From Flavobacteriaceae bacterium (GTDB lineage Bacteria > Bacteroidota > Bacteroidia > Flavobacteriales > Flavobacteriaceae), in assembly GCA_027082925.1 (NCBI GenBank), contig JALWTD010000014.1, positions 258,393-322,392 of the forward strand: DNA of 64,000 bases. The letters are read 5' to 3'. Shown here piece by piece: positions 43,764 to 52,651 of the stretch. Made by a program: the position numbers and the translations under genes. The notes beneath the pieces are model-generated. The model was not told the DNA's origin. It did not search any database and was given only the letters and a program-made list of their open reading frames with translations. How positions within the stretch are numbered: position 1 is the stretch's first letter; each line of letters begins with the position of its first letter.

Positions 43764-43931
43764 CTACTCTTTTGCTTCTACCTTTCCTTCTTTTCTATAT
43801 TTCCAAGCTTCTCTAAAATATCCTATTAACCAATAAGGAATAATAAAAGAAACTAAAAAAATCATTAGCCAAAATCCCATTGTAAAAATAGTTAAGAAAA
43901 CTAAAAATCCTGAAAATTGCGATAAATCCAT
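43764..43931 (-). CDS. Small membrane protein (55 residues)
   Basis: A 55-codon frame on the minus strand begins MDLSQFSGFLVFLTIF. It has one or two membrane segments (FLVFLTIFTMGFWLMIFLVS, FIIPYWLIGYF) and a charged tail (REAWKYRKEGKVEAKE). Support comes from an exact TAnnTTTG box (43963-43970, minus) about 30 bases upstream and a strong terminator 21 bases downstream. Its coding-like amino acid make-up, with a positive-inside tail, also fits. The function is unknown. No other gene is read on this strand here, so it forms its own unit between the ArsC-like gene and fumC. Confidence 0.72.
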   Translation of the reverse strand: MDLSQFSGFLVFLTIFTMGFWLMIFLVSFIIPYWLIGYFREAWKYRKEGKVEAKE

Positions 43932-43962
43932 AATGTGTATAAGGTTACTTTTTTAATATTCA

Positions 43963-43970
43963 CAAAATTA
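43963..43970 (-). promoter_or_regulatory. TAnnTTTG promoter box for the 55-residue membrane protein
   Basis: TAATTTTG on the minus strand matches the consensus exactly, 31 bases upstream of the ATG at 43931. Confidence 0.5.
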
Positions 43971-44054
43971 GCATTTATTTTTAATTTTCCACACATCTTT
44001 TAATTTTTTTTACGCTTGATATTTATCAGCAAAAAAATAAAAAAAAACAATCAC

Positions 44055-44089
44055 TTTTGAGTCTCAAAAAATCATAATCACTAACTTTG
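44055..44089 (+). promoter_or_regulatory. Promoter of fumC with an overlapping palindrome
   Basis: TAACTTTG (44082-44089) is an exact -7 box, with TTTG (44056-44059) 22 bases upstream. The upstream box lies inside the palindrome TTTTGAG-T-CTCAAAA (44055-44069), which could be an operator. The box places transcription start near 44094, so the TTG at 44093 is not the start codon. Confidence 0.55.
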
Positions 44090-44119
44090 TAATTGGTTAA
44101 TTTTGATAAACTTAATATT

Positions 44120-45514
44120 ATGAAATATAGAATAGAAAAAGATACTATGGGTGAGGTTAAAGTACCTGCCGATAAGTATTGGGGAGCACAAACAGAACGT
44201 TCACGAAATAATTTTAAAATTGGACCATCGGCTTCTATGCCCTTAGAAATTGTATATGGGTTTGCATACTTAAAAAAAGCAGCTGCACACGCTAACTGCG
44301 AATTAGGTGTACTATCTCAAGAAAAAAGAGATTTAATATCAACCGTATGCGATGAAATTTTAGAAGGAAAACATGACAATCAGTTTCCATTAGTTATTTG
44401 GCAAACAGGTTCGGGTACACAAAGCAATATGAATTGTAATGAGGTTATTGCTAACAGAGCACACGAATTAGCCGGAAAAGTTATTGGAGAAGGTGAAAAA
44501 ACCATTCAACCTAACGACGATGTAAACAAATCGCAATCAAGTAACGATACATTTCCTACCGGAATGCACATTGCAAGCTATAAAATGATTGTTGAAACCA
44601 CTATTCCTGGTATTGAAAAATTACGCGATACGTTAAAAGAAAAGTCTGAATCTTTTAAAAATGTTGTAAAAATTGGACGTACACATTTAATGGATGCAAC
44701 TCCATTAACAGTAGGTCAAGAATTTTCAGGATATGTATCACAACTAAATCACGGATTAAAAGCTTTAAAAAACACATTACCACATTTAGCTGAATTGGCA
44801 CTTGGAGGTACTGCTGTTGGAACAGGATTAAACACCCCTAAAGGTTACGATGTACTTGTTGCTAAAAAAATAGCAGAATTTACAGGACTTCCATTTGTGA
44901 CTGCTGAAAATAAATTTGAAGCACTGGCTTCACACGATGCTATTGTAGAAAGCCACGGAGCTTTAAAACAACTTGCTGTATCGTTAAATAAAATAGCCAA
45001 TGATATCCGTTTAATGGCCTCTGGACCACGATCTGGGATTGGTGAGTTAATTATTCCTGCTAACGAGCCGGGAAGTTCTATTATGCCTGGAAAAGTAAAT
45101 CCTACACAAGCTGAAGCATTAACTATGGTTTGTGCACAAGTAATGGGAAATGATATTGCAATTACTGTTGGAGGTACTCAAGGTCATTACGAACTAAATG
45201 TTTTTAAACCTTTAATGGCAGCTAATTTCTTACAATCTGCTCGATTATTAGGCGAAGCATGTGTTAGTTTTAACGATAATTGTGCCGTAGGTATTGAACC
45301 AAATTACGAGCGAATTACAGAGTTGGTAAATAATTCACTAATGCTTGTTACAGCTTTAAACACAAAAATAGGTTACTATAAAGCCGCAGAAATTGCGAAT
45401 ACTGCTCACAAAAATGGTACTACTTTAAAAGAAGAAGCTATTAATTTAGGATATGTTACTGCAGAAGAATACGACGAATGGGTACGTCCTGAAAAAATGA
45501 CCGGTTCTTTATAG
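44120..45514 (+). CDS. fumC: Fumarate hydratase class II
   Basis: Converts fumarate and L-malate in the TCA cycle, as an iron-independent homotetramer. From the ATG it has 464 residues, the normal length. Family segments are [30 protein letters not shown] and [39 protein letters not shown] contains the catalytic His region, and [13 protein letters not shown] is the signature loop with the catalytic Ser. The longer frame from TTG 44093 is rejected because of the promoter position. It is a single-gene unit. Confidence 0.97.
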   Translation: MKYRIEKDTMGEVKVPADKYWGAQTERSRNNFKIGPSASMPLEIVYGFAYLKKAAAHANCELGVLSQEKRDLISTVCDEILEGKHDNQFPLVIWQTGSGTQSNMNCNEVIANRAHELAGKVIGEGEKTIQPNDDVNKSQSSNDTFPTGMHIASYKMIVETTIPGIEKLRDTLKEKSESFKNVVKIGRTHLMDATPLTVGQEFSGYVSQLNHGLKALKNTLPHLAELALGGTAVGTGLNTPKGYDVLVAKKIAEFTGLPFVTAENKFEALASHDAIVESHGALKQLAVSLNKIANDIRLMASGPRSGIGELIIPANEPGSSIMPGKVNPTQAEALTMVCAQVMGNDIAITVGGTQGHYELNVFKPLMAANFLQSARLLGEACVSFNDNCAVGIEPNYERITELVNNSLMLVTALNTKIGYYKAAEIANTAHKNGTTLKEEAINLGYVTAEEYDEWVRPEKMTGSL

Positions 45515-45535
45515 ATTTTATAAATCTTTCGTTAT

Positions 45536-45568
45536 AAAAAAAGCATTGATAAACTCAATGCTTTTTTT
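45536..45568. terminator. Bidirectional terminator between fumC and ackA
   Basis: A perfect 14-bp stem, 45536-45549 with 45555-45568 (core AAGCATTGA/TCAATGCTT), with a TAAAC loop and long A and T runs on each side. The 3' arm reaches the ackA stop codon. Confidence 0.88.
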
Positions 45569-46746
45569 TATGAATTAACTAATTGAAACGACTGTTTAGC
45601 TATCTCAATTTCTTCATTTGTAGGAATTACAAATATTTTTACTCTTGAAGTCGATGTCTGGATTTCTAATTCTTTGTCACTATTTTTTTCATCATCAATA
45701 GCAATTCCAAGATAATCTAAATCTGTACACACAAGTTTTCGCATTGTTTTTGAGTTCTCTCCTATTCCTGCGGTAAAAACAATGGCATCTAGCCCATTCA
45801 TAGCAGCAGTATAAGCTCCAATGTACTTTTTAATTCTGTACGCATTCATTTGTAAAGCCAACATACAAGCTTTATTACCTTTTTCAGCTTGGGCTTCAAT
45901 CTCACGTAAATCGCTAAAACCTGTAAGTCCCAGCATACCGCTTTCCTTTTGCAATAAATTATTTACCTCATCTAAGGTATACCCTAATTTGTTTACCAAG
46001 TAGAAAATAATGGTATGATCTATATCTCCACTTCTACTGCCCATAATAAGTCCTGTCACTGGGCCAAATCCAAGTGTGTGGTCAATACTTTTACCGTTTT
46101 TTACTGCGGTCATACTACAGCCGTTACCTAAATGAATTGTAATTATTTTTGAATTTTGGGTATTTAAAATAGCATTGGCTTTTTCTGATACGTATTTATG
46201 ACTTGTCCCATGAAAACCATACACACGTATATGGTGCTTGTCTAAAAAATGATTTGGAATGGCATATTTATATGCTTCAACAGGAATTGTTTGATGAAAT
46301 GCCGTATCAAAAACAGCCACTTGAATTGCTTGTGGAAATATTTTTTCTGAAACTTCTATACCTTCATAATTGGCTGGGTTATGTTGAGGTGCAAGAGAAA
46401 ATAATGCTTTTATCTTCTGTTTAACTTCAGGAGTTATTCTCGTTGTTTCAGAAAATGAACTTCCTCCGTGAACAACTCTATGCCCAACAATTTCAATTTC
46501 AGCAGTTTTAGAAATAACACCATGTGCTTTGTCTAGAAGCAAATTAACGACCGTTTCCAACCCTATTTTATGAGTAGGAATGTCAACTATTTTATGAATG
46601 GTATGCTTGGTCGATTTATAGTGAATTTCAGCATTTTTCAATCCTATTCGCTCTACCAACCCAGAGCAAATTACTTCTTGCTTTGGCATGCTAAACAGCT
46701 GGTATTTAATTGAAGAGCTTCCTGAGTTTATTACTAAAACTTTCAT
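45568..46746 (-). CDS. ackA: Acetate kinase
   Basis: Interconverts acetyl phosphate + ADP and acetate + ATP, the second half of the Pta-AckA pathway. It has 392 residues. The N-terminal VINSGSSSIKYQLF phosphate loop and GHRVVHGGSSF (substrate-site Arg) are intact. VAVFDTAFHQTIP with the catalytic Asp and HLGNGCSMTAVKNGKSIDHTLG are also present, as are the RSGDID segment and FTAGIGEN. It starts one base after the pta stop, so the two form an operon that can yield ATP from acetyl-CoA or take up acetate. Confidence 0.97.
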   Translation of the reverse strand: MKVLVINSGSSSIKYQLFSMPKQEVICSGLVERIGLKNAEIHYKSTKHTIHKIVDIPTHKIGLETVVNLLLDKAHGVISKTAEIEIVGHRVVHGGSSFSETTRITPEVKQKIKALFSLAPQHNPANYEGIEVSEKIFPQAIQVAVFDTAFHQTIPVEAYKYAIPNHFLDKHHIRVYGFHGTSHKYVSEKANAILNTQNSKIITIHLGNGCSMTAVKNGKSIDHTLGFGPVTGLIMGSRSGDIDHTIIFYLVNKLGYTLDEVNNLLQKESGMLGLTGFSDLREIEAQAEKGNKACMLALQMNAYRIKKYIGAYTAAMNGLDAIVFTAGIGENSKTMRKLVCTDLDYLGIAIDDEKNSDKELEIQTSTSRVKIFVIPTNEEIEIAKQSFQLVNS

Positions 46747-46747
46747 T

Positions 46748-48829
46748 TTATATATCTTGGGCTTGAATTGCCGTTAAAATTACAGTGTTAAAAATATCGT
46801 CTACCGTACAACCTCTACTTAAATCGTTTACAGGTTTATTAAGTCCTTGTAACATTGGTCCAATAGCCAATGCACCCGTTTCTCTTTGTACCGCTTTATA
46901 AGTGTTGTTACCCGTATTTAAATCTGGGAAAATAAGCACATTCGCTTTTCCTGCAACTTCTGAATTTGGTAATTTACTTTTTCCCACTTTTAAATCTACC
47001 GCTGCATCGTATTGAATAGGACCTTCCACTTTTAAATCGGGACGAAGTTCTTTTATTAGCTCTGTAGCTTTTCTAACCTTATCTACATCGGCTCCTTTTC
47101 CTGAAGAGCCTGAAGAATATGACAACATTGCTATTTTAGGGTCAATTCCAAAAGACTTACTACTATCGGCCGATGAAATTGCAATTTCGGCCAATTGTTC
47201 GGCTGTTGGATTCGGGTTAATAGCACAATCTCCAAATACAGAGACTCTGTCTTCTAAACACATAAAAAATATTGATGAAACAACCGAGAAATTAGGTTTG
47301 GTTTTAATAAATTGTAATGCCGGTCTAATAGTGTGTTGCGTGGTATGTGCCGCTCCGGAAACCATTCCATCAGCCAATCCTTTATAAATCATCATTGTTC
47401 CAAAATAAGACACGTCACCCATTAAATCTGCTGCAATATCAATAGTTACTCCCTTATTTTTACGAAGTTTGTACAACGTATTTGTAAAATCTTCATAGTA
47501 GTCAGATTTGATAGGATTGATTACTGATATTTTGTTCATATCCATTTTTAAGCCAAGTCGTAAAATATTGCTTTCAATCTTAACTTTATCTCCTAAAATA
47601 GTTAAATCAACAATATCAGCTTCAACCAATCTAACCGCTGCCGTTAAAATTCTATCATCGTTTCCTTCCGGTAGTACAATATGTTTACGTGCACTTTTTG
47701 CTCGTTTTAACAAATTGTACTGAAACATTCTAGGTGTAATTCCGTTATTTTTAAACGTAATAAGTTTTTTGGTTAGCTTTTCTAACTCCACATACTTATC
47801 AAATACATTTAGCGATATATTTATTTTTTCTTTGTTACCGGCATACATATGCGATCTAACGGCTCCTATCTTATTGGCAACGCTAAAAGTTCCTTCTTTT
47901 ACTGATAATATTGGCACAACTTGAGATAACCCTTCTATAAGCTTAACAATAGGCTCATCAGGAATAATACCTCCCGTAAGAACAATTCCTGATACCGAAG
48001 GGTAATTAGATGATATGTTTGCTTGCAGGGCTCCTAAAATAATGTCGGCTCTATCTCCGGGGGTTATTATTAAACTATTGTTTTCTAAATGGGTAAGGTA
48101 ATTCCTCAACTGCATGGCCCCTACTTTAAAACTTCCTGTTTGATTATTTATAAATTCTTTTCCAAATAAAATCTCAGCGTTAATAGCTTCTGAAATTTCT
48201 TTTATCGTAGGATTGTTTAATGATGGTATTAAAGGAATGATACTTACAAATACTGTTTTTGGCAGATTTTTCTCAACACCTTCCCTTATAATTTCTATAT
48301 TTTCTTCTTTTACCTTATTTGCTACAACAGCAAGTACATCGACTTCTTTTTCTTTAAACGAATCAAATGCCAAATGCAAACCACTTATAAATTCATCGAG
48401 TGTTTTTCCAACGCCACTAGAAACTATAATTACAGGTATTCCTAAATTTTTAGCAATTAAAATATTTACATCTAACTCTATTGCGGTACCTTCTCCCGAA
48501 AAGTCGGTTCCCTCCACAAGCATAAAATCACATTTCTCTTCAAGAGCTTTGTATTTTTCTATAATTGTATCTATTAATTCACCTTCTTCTCCTCTATTTC
48601 GTTTTTGAATATATTCGCTTCTGGTAAAAGCAAATACTTCATTTTTATCTAAATTAAGCTCAAAATGAGATGTAATTGTAGTAATATGGTTATCTTCATC
48701 ATCGTCTATAATAGGCCTAAAGTAACCTACTTTAGCTGTTTTACCAAGCAACATTCTCATTAATCCGAGTGTAACAATTGACTTCCCACTATTTGCTTCA
48801 CTAGTGGCTATATATATCGCTTTATTCAT
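46748..48829 (-). CDS. pta: Phosphate acetyltransferase (long, DRTGG-containing form)
   Basis: Converts acetyl-CoA + Pi to acetyl phosphate + CoA. From the ATG at 48829 it has 693 residues, the long form. An N-terminal P-loop/BioD-like domain (ATSEANSGKSIVTLGLMRML) is followed by a central DRTGG domain (about residues 210-330). The C-terminal catalytic domain (about 370-690) has PEGNDDRILTAAVRLVEA, SGAAHTTQHTIRPALQFIKT and SYSSGSSGKGADVDKVRKAT. The longer frame from TTG 48847 is rejected because that codon is part of the promoter box. It is followed directly by ackA. Confidence 0.96.
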   Translation of the reverse strand: MNKAIYIATSEANSGKSIVTLGLMRMLLGKTAKVGYFRPIIDDDEDNHITTITSHFELNLDKNEVFAFTRSEYIQKRNRGEEGELIDTIIEKYKALEEKCDFMLVEGTDFSGEGTAIELDVNILIAKNLGIPVIIVSSGVGKTLDEFISGLHLAFDSFKEKEVDVLAVVANKVKEENIEIIREGVEKNLPKTVFVSIIPLIPSLNNPTIKEISEAINAEILFGKEFINNQTGSFKVGAMQLRNYLTHLENNSLIITPGDRADIILGALQANISSNYPSVSGIVLTGGIIPDEPIVKLIEGLSQVVPILSVKEGTFSVANKIGAVRSHMYAGNKEKINISLNVFDKYVELEKLTKKLITFKNNGITPRMFQYNLLKRAKSARKHIVLPEGNDDRILTAAVRLVEADIVDLTILGDKVKIESNILRLGLKMDMNKISVINPIKSDYYEDFTNTLYKLRKNKGVTIDIAADLMGDVSYFGTMMIYKGLADGMVSGAAHTTQHTIRPALQFIKTKPNFSVVSSIFFMCLEDRVSVFGDCAINPNPTAEQLAEIAISSADSSKSFGIDPKIAMLSYSSGSSGKGADVDKVRKATELIKELRPDLKVEGPIQYDAAVDLKVGKSKLPNSEVAGKANVLIFPDLNTGNNTYKAVQRETGALAIGPMLQGLNKPVNDLSRGCTVDDIFNTVILTAIQAQDI

Positions 48830-48844
48830 TGATAAATTTTTATG

Positions 48845-48852
48845 CAAAGATA
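48845..48852 (-). promoter_or_regulatory. TAnnTTTG promoter box for pta-ackA
   Basis: TATCTTTG on the minus strand, an exact match, 15 bases upstream of the ATG at 48829. Confidence 0.6.
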
Positions 48853-48931
48853 CTTCAATATTGCCTATTTTCCTTTTTATTTCAATAAAAAAAGCATAAA
48901 AATACAGTTATTATAAAGTGTAAAATATATG

Positions 48932-48939
48932 TATCTTTG
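48932..48939 (+). promoter_or_regulatory. TAnnTTTG promoter box for hutI
   Basis: TATCTTTG, an exact match, 21 bases upstream of the ATG at 48961. Confidence 0.6.
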
Positions 48940-48960
48940 GGCTAGCTATTTCACAGATGT

Positions 48961-50196
48961 ATGACAATATTAATAACCAATATTAAAGAGCTTGTTCAAG
49001 TTAGAGATGTACCTGTAAGAAAAGTCTCTGGAGCAGATATGGGTATTTTACCTACCATTAAAAATGCGTTTTTACTTATTAAAAATGATGTTATTGAAGC
49101 GTATGGAAAGCAAGACGAAATGCCAAATATTACTACCGATAAGGTTATTGATGCCTCTGGTAAAATAATTTTACCTACTTGGTGCGACAGCCATACTCAT
49201 ATTGTTTTTGCAGGAAACAGAGAACAGGAATTTGTAGATAGAATTAAAGGAATGTCATATGAAGAAATAGCTAAAAAAGGAGGTGGCATCTTAAATTCTG
49301 CTAAGAAACTTCAAGAAACACTCGAAAATGAGCTCTATTCTCAATCGGCAAAAAGAGTTGAAGAGGTTATGCGTTTAGGTACCGGAGCTGTTGAAATTAA
49401 ATCGGGCTACGGATTAACCAAAGAAGCTGAGTTAAAAATGCTTCGTGTTATAAAAAAGCTAAATGAGAACTATCCTGTTACTATAAAAGCTACTTTTTTA
49501 GGAGCGCATGCGTTACCTCACAATTTTAAAGATAACAAATCGGGTTATCTAGATTTTGTTATTCATGAAATACTTCCAACAATAGCTAAAGAAAAACTGG
49601 CTTCATTTGTAGATATTTTTTGTGAAACAGGTTATTTTTCTGTAGCAGATACCGAAAAATTACTCGCTTTAGGAACTGCCTATGGTTTGGTTCCTAAAAT
49701 TCACGTAAATCAATTTACCGCAATTGGAGGTGTTCAAATGGGGGTTAAATACAAGGCGCTTTCTGTAGATCATTTAGAAGAAATGAGAGCTGAAGATATA
49801 GAAGCACTTCAAAATACAGATACAATGCCTGTTGCACTTCCATCATGCTCGTTTTTCTTAAATATACCTTACACACCGGCTCGAAAGATGATTGATAGTG
49901 GACTTCCGTTAGCGTTAGCAACAGATTACAATCCTGGGTCAACTCCTTCCGGAAATATGAACTTTGTGGTTGCAACGGCATGCATTAAAATGCGAATGAC
50001 TCCTGAAGAAGCTATAAATGCAGCGACCATAAATGGAGCATATGCTATGGGCTTAGAAAAAACTCACGGAAGTATTAGTAAAGGTAAAAAAGCAAGTTTT
50101 ATTATTACAAAAGAAATTCCGAGCTATGGCTTTATTCCTTATTCATTTGGAAACCATTGCATTGATAAAGTTTTTATTGATGGTTACGAAATCTAA
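48961..50196 (+). CDS. hutI: Imidazolonepropionase
   Basis: Opens the ring of 4-imidazolone-5-propionate to N-formimino-L-glutamate, the third step of histidine breakdown. It has 411 residues, the usual length for this amidohydrolase. The metal site CDSHTHIVFAGNREQEF, the substrate-binding GTGAVEIKSGYG, ATFLGAHALP, the HVNQFTAIGG segment and LATDYNPGSTPSGNM with its metal Asp are all present. No hutH, hutU or hutG is next to it, so the pathway genes must be scattered. The stop codon overlaps the wzc stop on the other strand. Confidence 0.95.
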   Translation: MTILITNIKELVQVRDVPVRKVSGADMGILPTIKNAFLLIKNDVIEAYGKQDEMPNITTDKVIDASGKIILPTWCDSHTHIVFAGNREQEFVDRIKGMSYEEIAKKGGGILNSAKKLQETLENELYSQSAKRVEEVMRLGTGAVEIKSGYGLTKEAELKMLRVIKKLNENYPVTIKATFLGAHALPHNFKDNKSGYLDFVIHEILPTIAKEKLASFVDIFCETGYFSVADTEKLLALGTAYGLVPKIHVNQFTAIGGVQMGVKYKALSVDHLEEMRAEDIEALQNTDTMPVALPSCSFFLNIPYTPARKMIDSGLPLALATDYNPGSTPSGNMNFVVATACIKMRMTPEEAINAATINGAYAMGLEKTHGSISKGKKASFIITKEIPSYGFIPYSFGNHCIDKVFIDGYEI

Positions 50197-52643
50197 CTTC
50201 TATTTCGCTTAAAAAGTCTGCTTAAAAACGATTTTTTATCGGATTCAATGTAGCTATTGGCATATTTTCCATAACCGTAACCGTAGCCATAACCGTAGCC
50301 ATAACCAGATTTAACCTTAAAATCATTCAACACAATACTAATATTTGAAATTTCTTCTTTTTGGTATTTGTCGTTTATTATTTTAAGCATTCCCTTTTGG
50401 GTATAATTTTGTCTAGTAACATAAATTGTAGCATCGGCATATTTAACAAGCTCTATAGCATCAGATACTAAACCTACAGGTGGTGTATCTATAATTACAA
50501 AATCGTATTCTTCTTTTAACGAATTAACCAATTCGTCTGTTGCAGAACTTATTAGCAACTCTGAAGGGTTTGGAGGAACAGGACCCGATGTAATTACATC
50601 TAAATTGGATATTTTTGTTTTTTGTATAATTGCTTCTCTACTTTCTTCAGCAATTAAATAATTAACAACTCCTATTTCGTTGGTAATTTCAAAATCTTCA
50701 AATATTTTCGGTTTTCTTAAATCCAATCCTACCAAAATTGTTTTTTTACCTCCTAAAGCAAAAACGGTGGCCATATTTATTGAAACAAATGTTTTTCCTT
50801 CTCCACTAATTGAAGAGGTTACCACAATTGTTTTTGATTTATGCTTGGTGTCTCTGGCAAATAGAAATTGAATATTTGAACGCAGTGCCCTAAACGATTC
50901 TGCAACCACCGATTGAGGTTTTAAAAATACTGCCAAATTATTAGGTGCGGTATTTTTCCCTACTACCCCCAAAATTGGAATTGGAGTAATGCGTTCTATA
51001 TCTTCGGTACTATGAATACGACTGTCTAAGATTTCAATAGCAACAATAACAAATAACGGTAAAATAGTTCCCAAAAGTAGGGCAATCATGTAGTTGAATG
51101 ATTTTCGAGGTAAAATAGCTCCTTGCCCGGTATCTTTGGCTGAATCTAATACAGATATATCTGAAACACTTGCTGCAATGGCAATGTCGGCCTCGTATCG
51201 TTTTTGCATTAAAAAAACGTAATTAGACTCTGTTAAGTTATATTTTCGCTGGTAGTTAATTAATTTTTGTTCTTTATTTGGCAGTTTATTTAACTTGTAG
51301 TTATAGCTATTTAGTCGTTTTCTGCTATTCTCTAAGCGTATGTTTGTTACTGCTTTTAAAGATGATAAGTTTTCTAACAATACTGCTCTGGTTGTTTCTA
51401 TTTTCTGATTAACGAGTTTTAATGACGGATGATTTGTTGTAACTTCTTTTGATAGTTTTTCTTTTTCTATAGATAATTTTGTTAATTCCCCAACCATCTC
51501 CGAGATAGAAGCATCCTCAATATTTATAATTGCAGGAGCAGGAATTTTAGTATAATCTGTATGTGTTTTTATATAGGTTTCCAGATTTTCAAAATACTCT
51601 ATTCTATCTATCAATTCTTTCTGCATTCTATCTAAATCAGTTGTTCTAGAAAAAATTTCTGATCCTTGTGCCGATAAATCATAAATAGCATTTTGCTGTT
51701 TAAACTTCCCTATATTATCTTCAATAAGTTTTAATGTATCAGAGGTGTTTTTAAACTGCGCATCAATAAATTCTTTGGTACTTCTAGCATAATTTGTTTT
51801 TTGTTCCAATTCATCTGCCGCTAATACTTCTACTGTTTTATTTAAATAATCTACCAGTCTATTTTTATTAGCGCCTGTTAATGAAAGCTCTATTAATGAA
51901 GTTCCTGATAAACCTTTAGCTCTAATTTGTTGATAAGTACTTGTTACTTGATTAATTGTTTTAAACTTTACATAAAAAGAGGTTCCTTTTAGTGGTTTAT
52001 CGTTATCGGTAACTATTATTTGAGCCTTTAAAAACGGTAAATTAATATATTCATCTACTGAATATGTTTTGGAAAACACTGAAGTTTCAGGTTTAAAATC
52101 TTTTATAGATTCATTTTTATAATTAATAAGTTTATATACTTTAGTGTCGCCTTCTAAATTAAAATCTACACTTAAATTAAAACTTGTGTCTGTCACAAAT
52201 TCTATTTTAATAAGCGTGTTTAATAATTGGTATTGATTAGGTTGTAATTTAATTTTAAAAGGAACCATTCCATACACATCTTCTTTCCTAAACCTACCTT
52301 CTTTAAGATAGTCGATATAAAATTGTAATTCTTTAACTACTTTCTCGTTATGCGACCTAGATACCAGCGCCTTTCTAATAGATTCTACTTTATCACTAAC
52401 TCCTCCCCAATTAAAAGCAATATTTGTTCCTGATGAAAAAAGAGGATTTTGTTTTTCTTTAACAGCTATAGTTGTTTTTAAGCCATATATTTTTTGAGTT
52501 GATATGTTTATGTAATATGCTATAGACATTGCAATAGCTATGGCAGCTACAAACCATTTCCAACTGGCCATAATTCTATATAAATAGTCTTTAATATTTA
52601 CAATTTGCGCTCCTTGATTATCAATAAAATTAAATTTATCCAT
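50193..52643 (-). CDS. Polysaccharide co-polymerase/tyrosine autokinase (Wzc type)
   Basis: An 816-residue inner-membrane protein controlling chain length and export of a surface polysaccharide. The N-terminal Wzz domain has TM1 near residues 30-48 (WKWFVAAIAIAMSIAYYI). A large periplasmic coiled-coil region extends to about residue 500, and TM2 is MIALLLGTILPLFVIVAIEIL. The cytoplasmic BY-kinase domain has Walker A SSISGEGKTFVSINMA, Walker A' VGLDLRKPKIF and Walker B FVIIDTPPVGLVSDA. The C terminus has a run of six Gly-Tyr pairs (residues 780-792) plus further Tyr residues, the expected autophosphorylation cluster. It is preceded by the Wza gene. Confidence 0.93.
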   Translation of the reverse strand: MDKFNFIDNQGAQIVNIKDYLYRIMASWKWFVAAIAIAMSIAYYINISTQKIYGLKTTIAVKEKQNPLFSSGTNIAFNWGGVSDKVESIRKALVSRSHNEKVVKELQFYIDYLKEGRFRKEDVYGMVPFKIKLQPNQYQLLNTLIKIEFVTDTSFNLSVDFNLEGDTKVYKLINYKNESIKDFKPETSVFSKTYSVDEYINLPFLKAQIIVTDNDKPLKGTSFYVKFKTINQVTSTYQQIRAKGLSGTSLIELSLTGANKNRLVDYLNKTVEVLAADELEQKTNYARSTKEFIDAQFKNTSDTLKLIEDNIGKFKQQNAIYDLSAQGSEIFSRTTDLDRMQKELIDRIEYFENLETYIKTHTDYTKIPAPAIINIEDASISEMVGELTKLSIEKEKLSKEVTTNHPSLKLVNQKIETTRAVLLENLSSLKAVTNIRLENSRKRLNSYNYKLNKLPNKEQKLINYQRKYNLTESNYVFLMQKRYEADIAIAASVSDISVLDSAKDTGQGAILPRKSFNYMIALLLGTILPLFVIVAIEILDSRIHSTEDIERITPIPILGVVGKNTAPNNLAVFLKPQSVVAESFRALRSNIQFLFARDTKHKSKTIVVTSSISGEGKTFVSINMATVFALGGKKTILVGLDLRKPKIFEDFEITNEIGVVNYLIAEESREAIIQKTKISNLDVITSGPVPPNPSELLISSATDELVNSLKEEYDFVIIDTPPVGLVSDAIELVKYADATIYVTRQNYTQKGMLKIINDKYQKEEISNISIVLNDFKVKSGYGYGYGYGYGYGKYANSYIESDKKSFLSRLFKRNRS
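50268..50306 (-). repeat. Short tandem repeat encoding the Gly-Tyr tail of Wzc
   Basis: On the minus strand the 12-base unit GGTTATGGCTAC occurs twice in a row, followed by degenerate copies, coding six Gly-Tyr pairs. Units of this kind can gain or lose copies by slippage in frame. Confidence 0.8.
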
Positions 52644-52651
52644 ATCAACTA

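Noticed and set aside
48213-48608. 131-codon plus-strand frame inside pta
   Set aside because: Antisense shadow of the P-loop/DRTGG region of pta, with Ser/Thr/Phe-rich composition typical of reversed AT-rich coding sequence.
50260-50310. Possible short CRISPR-like or intergenic satellite repeat
   Set aside because: The repeat is in frame inside wzc and codes for the Gly-Tyr tail; no spacer structure.
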